From assembly GCA_049115935.1 (NCBI GenBank), contig JAGDZK010000015.1, positions 62,001 to 126,000 of the forward strand: DNA of 64,000 nucleotides. The letters run 5' to 3'. This document shows positions 58,555 through 64,000 of this stretch, piece after piece. This DNA is from Bermanella sp049115935 (GTDB taxonomy: Bacteria; Pseudomonadota; Gammaproteobacteria; Pseudomonadales; Oceanobacteraceae). A program made the translations under genes and the position numbers. How positions within the stretch are numbered: position 1 is the stretch's first letter; each line of letters begins with the position of its first letter. The notes under the pieces were generated by a model, which was not told the origin of the DNA, made no database searches, and saw only the letters and a program-made list of their open reading frames with translations.

Positions 58555-60789
58555 TTACTGATTATGACGACGCACATCCATGATGTTCGGCAGCTGTTGA
58601 AGTTTATTTAACAACTTACCAAGATGGCTTAAGCTATCAATCTCAACCGTGATTAATAAATCAGCCGTACCATCTTGTTGGCTTAAGGTATTCATCGACA
58701 AAATATTAATGTCTTCAAAAGACAGTGTCATGCTGACGTCTTTTAATAATCCGCGACGATCGTAAGCTTTGATCATTAGGTCAACCGGATACAGTTTCTC
58801 CGGCGTTTTACCCCAATTAACCTCTGTAATACGGCTAGACTGATTTTGCTTCAAATTAAGCAAGTTATTACAGTCCGCTTTATGAATACTCACGCCACGA
58901 CCTTGAGTAATAAAACCAACGATAGGATCACCAGGCACAGGATGACAACATGTGGCCAGTGTACTGAGCAATTTGCCCACACCATGGATGTAAACATCAC
59001 TACCATCGATAGGTTTAGGCGGCAGTGTTGGCAATAAACTTAATTGCTGATCAGGGTCTTCTTCTTTTTGCAGTTGTTTTTGCGCATGATGGATCGCTTG
59101 AGATATACGTACAGTACCGGCCCCCACTGCGGCATATAAATCATCTAAATGTTTGAAGTTTAAGTCCTGAGTGAGCTGGTGCACATCAATATTGTGGAAA
59201 CCAATACGCTTTAATTCAGGCTCAAGAATCTCTTTACCATCTAAAATATTTTGGTCACGAGCTTGGTTTTTAAACCATGACGCTACTTTTGCACGGGCAC
59301 GGGTGGTATTTACATAGCCGTTTTCTGGGTTCATCCAATCCCGAGATGGTCTTGCATCACGACTGGTTAAAATCTCAATTTGCTCACCGGTTTTCACTTT
59401 ATACGTTAACGGTACGATACGACCGTTTACCTTGGCGCCACGACAACGGTGGCCAATTTCAGTGTGCACGCGGTAAGCAAAATCCACAGGGGTTGATTCT
59501 GGCTGCAGGTCAACCACGTGGCCGTCTGGTGTGAATACATAAATGCGATCAGGGGTTACGTCTTGACGTAGACTTCCCATTAAGTCGTTTATGTCTCCTA
59601 GTTCATCGTGCCATTCGAGTACTTGACGCAGCCATGAGATTTTTTCTTCATAACCGTTATCTTTACCACTGACATCTGTGCCCTTGTATAGCCAATGGGC
59701 ACACACACCCAGCTCCGCATCATCATGCATATCAAAGGTACGAATTTGTACTTCTAATACTTTACCTTCAGGGCCGATTACGGCGGTGTGCAATGAGCGG
59801 TAACCGTTTTCTTTGGGATTGGCGATGTAGTCATCAAATTCGTGTGGAATATGTCGCCAGAACGTATGGGCGATACCCAACGCGGCATAACAGTCTTTTA
59901 ATTCAGGCACTAATATGCGTACCGCTCGGATATCGTAAACTTCTGAGAAGTCGATATTCTTGCGCTGCATTTTGCGCCAAATACTATAAATATGTTTGGC
60001 TCGCCCTTGGATGTCACATTTGATTCCCGCCCCTTCAATGGCGTTCTTTAATGTTTCAACCACACTATCAATATACTGCTGACGACCTAATCGTTTTTCA
60101 TCTAACAAGCTGGCGATTTTTTTGTAAGCTTCTGGCTCGATGTAACGAAAACTTAAATCTTCAAGCTCCCATTTGATTTGACCAATACCTAAGCGGTGCG
60201 CAAGGGGGGCGTATATTTCGAATACTTCACGGGCCACTTTTAAGCGGCGCTCTTGCGATGCATTTTTCACCGCACGAATAACACTGGTTCGCTCGGCCAG
60301 TTTTATTAGTGGCACACGCACATCATCAATCATGGCCACTAGCATTTTACGCATGTGTTCCACTTGTGCTTCGGCTTGACCTAATACTTTTAATTTTGAA
60401 GCGGATTGAGCTTGAGTGATGGCGGCCATTTTTAACACACCATCAATCAGTTTAGCGATTTCTTCGCCAAACTGACGCACCACATGATTCAGTGCTAAGC
60501 GCCCTTCACGTACAGGGCGATATAAAATAGCCGCTATAATACTGGCTTGATCCATATGCAATTCAGCCAGCACTTGTGTCATCTCTGTGGCTATTTGCAA
60601 ACTGGAGATGTCGGCATTCCACTGTTCGCGGTTAGCAATGGCTTGCGATTCAAAGGTTTGTGCGATGTCGCACGCTTGGCGCAGCAGATCAACATCCTTT
60701 ATTTCAACTTGCTCAGTGAGGCTGTGAATCCACGCATCAACATTCACTTGTCCGTCACTGATTAAGTGGTCATCCCGTACTTTAACCAT
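58555..60789 (-). CDS. relA: (p)ppGpp synthetase I
   Basis: RelA makes (p)ppGpp at ribosomes with uncharged tRNA. It is 744 residues. The N-terminal hydrolase domain is degenerate: AAILYRPVREGRL stands where active HD enzymes have His-Asp. The synthetase has EFDDYIANPKENGYRSLHTAV, with the EXDD signature of monofunctional RelA. TGS (DRIYVFTPDGHVVDL, about 415), a Cys/His-containing zinc-finger-like part (LATCCHPVPGD) and the C-terminal ACT follow. It overlaps nothing; rlmD ends 2 bp away upstream. Confidence 0.96.
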   Translation of the reverse strand: MVKVRDDHLISDGQVNVDAWIHSLTEQVEIKDVDLLRQACDIAQTFESQAIANREQWNADISSLQIATEMTQVLAELHMDQASIIAAILYRPVREGRLALNHVVRQFGEEIAKLIDGVLKMAAITQAQSASKLKVLGQAEAQVEHMRKMLVAMIDDVRVPLIKLAERTSVIRAVKNASQERRLKVAREVFEIYAPLAHRLGIGQIKWELEDLSFRYIEPEAYKKIASLLDEKRLGRQQYIDSVVETLKNAIEGAGIKCDIQGRAKHIYSIWRKMQRKNIDFSEVYDIRAVRILVPELKDCYAALGIAHTFWRHIPHEFDDYIANPKENGYRSLHTAVIGPEGKVLEVQIRTFDMHDDAELGVCAHWLYKGTDVSGKDNGYEEKISWLRQVLEWHDELGDINDLMGSLRQDVTPDRIYVFTPDGHVVDLQPESTPVDFAYRVHTEIGHRCRGAKVNGRIVPLTYKVKTGEQIEILTSRDARPSRDWMNPENGYVNTTRARAKVASWFKNQARDQNILDGKEILEPELKRIGFHNIDVHQLTQDLNFKHLDDLYAAVGAGTVRISQAIHHAQKQLQKEEDPDQQLSLLPTLPPKPIDGSDVYIHGVGKLLSTLATCCHPVPGDPIVGFITQGRGVSIHKADCNNLLNLKQNQSSRITEVNWGKTPEKLYPVDLMIKAYDRRGLLKDVSMTLSFEDINILSMNTLSQQDGTADLLITVEIDSLSHLGKLLNKLQQLPNIMDVRRHNQ

Positions 60790-60791
60790 AA

Positions 60792-62123
60792 CTAATCCTT
60801 TACAAACAACGCCATGGATTCCACATGTTTTGTTTGTGGGAACATATCCATAACGGTGATTTTTTCAATTCTAAACCCAGCATCTAGCAAAGGTTGTGCA
60901 TCGCGCACCAATGAACTGGGCTCACATGCGATATATAAAATTCGGCTTTTTTGTTTGCTTAACCATGGCATTAACGTAGCTGCGCCCGTGCGTGGCGGAT
61001 CAAGAATAATCGCATCGGCTTTTGGTAGGCGAAACAATAATTCTTCGTCATCTAGGTTAAGGGCCATAGCAGTGATGTTGTCCATGTTGTGGCGTTGAGC
61101 GTTATGTTTAATGCGCTCAACCATTGGGCCAACCCCTTCTACCGCCAACAGGGATTTCACTTTTGGTGCCAGTGGAATACTAAAGTTACCGATACCGGCA
61201 AATAAATCTAAAAGGGTTTCTTCTGGTTTTAAATCTAACCACTGGGCCGCCAGTTCCACCATTTTTTGGTTCACTTGAGCATTACCTTGAATAAAGTCTT
61301 TCACTTGAAATTCAAGTTCAAAGTTCGAAACCGAGTAACTTAACGCTGATTCAGTTTCTGGGTAAACACACTCAAGTGACTCATCGCCCTGGAAATACAT
61401 TAAACACTCATGCTGTTTAGCAAAGGCCTTTAATGTATTTTTATCGTCAGCTTGTATTGCCTTTAGGTGACGCAGCACCACAATTGGGCCTTGATCACTG
61501 GCGATTAATTCCATTTGGGTAATGACGGTTTTCGCGTTTAATTCACTGATACAAGCTTGCATAGGTGTAATTAGGGCGCTTAAAGCAGGCTCTAATACTG
61601 GGCAAGCATCAATGGCCGCTAAGTGCTTATTGGCCTCCTCACGAAAGCCGATAATAATTTCATCTAACTGCTTGCGATAGCGCACACCTAAACGAGCACG
61701 ACGACGATAACCAAAACCTTCGCTGGCAATAGGCGCCTGCCAAGGAATCTCGCTCAATTTAAGTTGGCGTGTCAGCTGTTGGTGTAGGTTTTCTTGCTTG
61801 TATGGCAGCTGTTCCGCGGTAGCAAGATGCTGAAGCTGACACGCGCCACAACGACTAAAATGAGGGCAGCTTGGCTCAACTCGGTGTTCGCTGGCTTTAT
61901 CAATGCTTAGCAATTGGCCTTGGCTAAAGTGACGCTGCTGCTTTTGTAAACGAACCTTAACCTCTTCACCTGGTAAGGCACCTGGCACAAACACCACTTT
62001 ATTTTCATGGCGACCCACGCCGTGGGCCTCATGACTTAAGCTTTGAATGGTTAGATCTAGCTCTTGCGCTTTTTCTGTGCGCTTTACTGATTTTTTTCCG
62101 TTGCGCACAATTGCCACAATCAC
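60792..62123 (-). CDS. rlmD: 23S rRNA (uracil-1939-C5)-methyltransferase
   Basis: RlmD is a SAM and Fe-S dependent RNA methyltransferase for U1939. It is 443 residues. An N-terminal TRAM domain (about 18-75) is followed by the iron-sulfur cysteines CPHFSRCGACQLQ, SAM-binding LLDLFAGIGNFSIPLA, LDPPRTGA, and the nucleophile Cys in YIACEPSSLVRD. The first codon may be GTG at 62123 or, with better spacing from AGGA, GTG at 62117. It is the first gene of rlmD-relA-mazG. Confidence 0.95.
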   Translation of the reverse strand: MIVAIVRNGKKSVKRTEKAQELDLTIQSLSHEAHGVGRHENKVVFVPGALPGEEVKVRLQKQQRHFSQGQLLSIDKASEHRVEPSCPHFSRCGACQLQHLATAEQLPYKQENLHQQLTRQLKLSEIPWQAPIASEGFGYRRRARLGVRYRKQLDEIIIGFREEANKHLAAIDACPVLEPALSALITPMQACISELNAKTVITQMELIASDQGPIVVLRHLKAIQADDKNTLKAFAKQHECLMYFQGDESLECVYPETESALSYSVSNFELEFQVKDFIQGNAQVNQKMVELAAQWLDLKPEETLLDLFAGIGNFSIPLAPKVKSLLAVEGVGPMVERIKHNAQRHNMDNITAMALNLDDEELLFRLPKADAIILDPPRTGAATLMPWLSKQKSRILYIACEPSSLVRDAQPLLDAGFRIEKITVMDMFPQTKHVESMALFVKD

Positions 62124-62237
62124 ATTCCTAAAACAATTTGAGGCCTTAATGGCCCCAAATATTGATTTTTCAAGTAGCTGGCCATTTTACGGCAACAGGC
62201 GCGAAAAAGGCAGGTTAGCTTAGACCAAATCGGCTAT

Positions 62238-63140
62238 TTACTTATCAAGAGGCTCATTAAACACACCCGTGGATAAATAACGGTCGCCACGATCACAAAT
62301 AATGGCCACGATAATGGCGTTTTCGACCTGTTCGCTTAAACGTAATGCGCCTGCCACTGAGCCGCCAGAGCTTACACCACAAAATATGCCTTCTTCACGG
62401 GCTAAAGCACGCATGGTGTCTTCGGCTTCTTGTTGGCCGATATCCATCACAGTATCAACACGTGTCTCATCAAAGATTGAAGGCAAATACGCAGGTGACC
62501 AACGTCGAATCCCAGGAATAGAAGCCCCCTCTTTGGGCTGTAAGCCCACGATTTGAATCTCAGGATTCTGCTCTTTAAGGTATCGACTTGTGCCCATAAT
62601 AGTGCCAGTTGTGCCCATTGAGCTCACAAAATGGGTGACTTTTCCTTGGGTATCTTGCCAAATTTCTGGGCCAGTCCCTTCATAATGGGCCATTGGGTTA
62701 TCTAAGTTGGCAAACTGGTCAAGCACTTTGCCTTTACCATCTTGCTGCATTTGTACCGCTAAATCACGAGCATATTCCATGCCTTGATCCTTGGTGACCA
62801 AAATTAGCTGGGCACCATAGGCTTCCATGGCCCAGCGACGCTCCATACTGAGGTTATCAGGCATGATAAGCACCATTTTGTAGCCCATAATGGCGCTGGC
62901 CATGGCCAATGCGATGCCGGTATTGCCACTGGTCGCTTCAATTAAGGTATCACCTGGGGCGATATCACCGCGCTGTTGTGCCTGTTTAATCATATTTAAC
63001 GCTGGGCGATCTTTTACAGAACCTGCTGGGTTATTCCCTTCAAGTTTCAATAGGATCGTATTGCTGCTATTCATGCCTAGGCGTTGTAGGCGAACTAATG
63101 GTGTATGGCCGACAAAATCGGCAATGGTAGGAAAATCCAT
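62238..63140 (-). CDS. cysM: cysteine synthase B
   Basis: CysM makes cysteine from O-acetylserine with sulfide, or S-sulfocysteine with thiosulfate. It is ~300 residues. The PLP lysine is in GNNPAGSVKDRPALNM and the phosphate-binding loop in EATSGNTGIALAM; SSMGTTGTIMGTSRYL and the C-terminal CDRGDRYLSTGVF also match CysM rather than CysK. The start is set at the ATG at 63140 (MDFPTIADFVGHTPLVRLQ), where homologues begin; the frame extends to 63173. Confidence 0.96.
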   Translation of the reverse strand: MDFPTIADFVGHTPLVRLQRLGMNSSNTILLKLEGNNPAGSVKDRPALNMIKQAQQRGDIAPGDTLIEATSGNTGIALAMASAIMGYKMVLIMPDNLSMERRWAMEAYGAQLILVTKDQGMEYARDLAVQMQQDGKGKVLDQFANLDNPMAHYEGTGPEIWQDTQGKVTHFVSSMGTTGTIMGTSRYLKEQNPEIQIVGLQPKEGASIPGIRRWSPAYLPSIFDETRVDTVMDIGQQEAEDTMRALAREEGIFCGVSSGGSVAGALRLSEQVENAIIVAIICDRGDRYLSTGVFNEPLDK

Positions 63141-63308
63141 GCTGTCATCACTTATATAACAATCTGAGCGCATAATACGCCTAATTATATCGCTTTAGTA
63201 ATATCAAAAGGCAATTTGCTTATATCTTGAGAAACTGGGCTGTCTGGCTGGGTAATTCCTAATCAAATCCGTTAGAATGGCCACCCTCTAAAAATAAGTA
63301 TTTTGCAG

Positions 63309-64000
63309 ATGAATTATTGGGGCATTCAAAAACACATTCTTTGGCTAACGTTATTGCCTTGTTTAATCACGGCAGTGGCATTAGGTGGCTATTTTACACT
63401 TGATCAGCACTATCAGTTAAAGCGCCAAGCTAACGAACAAGCCAAACTTCTGAGCCAACAACTGGCCATTAAAGGGGCCGATTTATTCCATCAAGCCGGT
63501 GGTGATACCCAAAATCGCTTACAACAGTATTTAGATTTGCCACACATTCGCAGCATCTCTTTACTTGATAGTGAGCAAGAAGAGCTTATTCATATTGGCC
63601 CTAGCATGCATGCGCCCTCTTCAAAGCGCATTATCGATAACGGCTCTCATCGCTTTGAAACTGAACATAGCATCCGTATTCTCACCCCAATTTTTGATTC
63701 ACGCTCACAAATGAAGAGCTTATTACTGGGCTGGATTGAGCTAGAGCTTGCCACCACTGAGCGTCAATTAGTGTTGTATAAATCACTTTTCAGCAGCATT
63801 TTATTGATATTGGCCTGTTGCTGCTTTGCACTTTATTTGTCTTACCGCTCAAGTTCTCGAATCACAGTACCTTTGCACCAAGTCAGTGACACCTTAAATG
63901 AACTGGAAGCTGGCAACCTAGAAGCCCGCGTTCAATTACCTAATTATGCCGAATTTAATGAATTATCTGGCGGCATTAACGCCATGGCAGCCAGCTTGCA
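63309..64000 (+). CDS. barA: BarA/GacS-type sensor kinase, N-terminal part
   Basis: The gene is cut by the right edge; about 230 residues are visible. It starts MNYWGIQKHILWLTLLPCL, typical of BarA/GacS, with a membrane segment (about 10-30), a periplasmic domain (about 35-155), a second segment (about 160-180) and then a HAMP domain (SSSRITVPLHQVSDTLNELEAGNLEARV). The kinase, receiver and Hpt domains lie beyond the window. BarA/GacS drives the UvrY/GacA-CsrA pathway. Its place next to cysM-rlmD-relA-mazG is as in Pseudomonas. Confidence 0.88.
   Translation, partial: MNYWGIQKHILWLTLLPCLITAVALGGYFTLDQHYQLKRQANEQAKLLSQQLAIKGADLFHQAGGDTQNRLQQYLDLPHIRSISLLDSEQEELIHIGPSMHAPSSKRIIDNGSHRFETEHSIRILTPIFDSRSQMKSLLLGWIELELATTERQLVLYKSLFSSILLILACCCFALYLSYRSSSRITVPLHQVSDTLNELEAGNLEARVQLPNYAEFNELSGGINAMAASL

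Overview
The window looks like a chromosome segment of a moderately AT-rich marine gammaproteobacterium, probably an Oceanospirillales/Pseudomonadales relative (Bermanella/Oleispira-like). Three things suggest this: the cysM-rlmD-relA-mazG order next to a GacS/BarA sensor kinase (the Pseudomonas arrangement), a dapC-Spx/ArsC-like-dapD cluster with dapE nearby, and the protein similarities I recognise. The genus is inference. I found no rRNA, tRNA, CRISPR array, prophage or transposase.

Region by region. 0-6.3 kb: partial FAD-linked oxidase, cytochrome c5-like lipoprotein, a 7TMR-DISM sensor kinase lacking its phospho-acceptor His, tesB and trmA. 6.4-10.6 kb: a nitrate-type ABC transporter behind a sigma-54-like promoter. 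10.6-15.2 kb: dapC, a hybrid histidine kinase, a Spx/ArsC-like protein and dapD. 15.6-18.5 kb: a PilS-like kinase also lacking its His, and a tandem DsbA/HCCA-isomerase-fold protein. 18.7-20.9 kb: an unknown membrane protein paired with a VWA-like lipoprotein. 21-27.4 kb: fabR, trmJ, dapE, rlmA, small unknown proteins, and the SPFH-NfeD pair.

27.4-40.3 kb is accessory and rich in intergenic palindromic repeats. First comes a PhoA-type phosphatase divergent from a BetI-like regulator, followed by a PhoD-like phosphatase carrying fibronectin type II-like domains. Both phosphatase promoters share one operator-like motif (ATTAA-N6-GTTCAATATAA), so this may be a choline-phosphoester scavenging unit. 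Next come a GIY-YIG protein, an AlkC-like glycosylase, a wHTH-MNT/HEPN pair with a double palindromic operator, and an operon of a restriction-modification-type controller (C) protein with a PD-(D/E)XK nuclease fused to a DUF2075/Schlafen-type helicase. That operon sits behind textbook-like C-boxes, but no methyltransferase is present. It is the best candidate here for an undescribed defence system.

40.3-47 kb: a STAS-like protein, a Gld-type ABC system and plsB. 47-49.4 kb: two unknown small genes between 246-bp direct repeats, then 126-bp tandem repeats. 49.5-64 kb is core: ppc, adk, hemH, a histone H1-like protein, tsaB-uppP-rsmJ, mazG, relA, rlmD, cysM and the start of gacS/barA.
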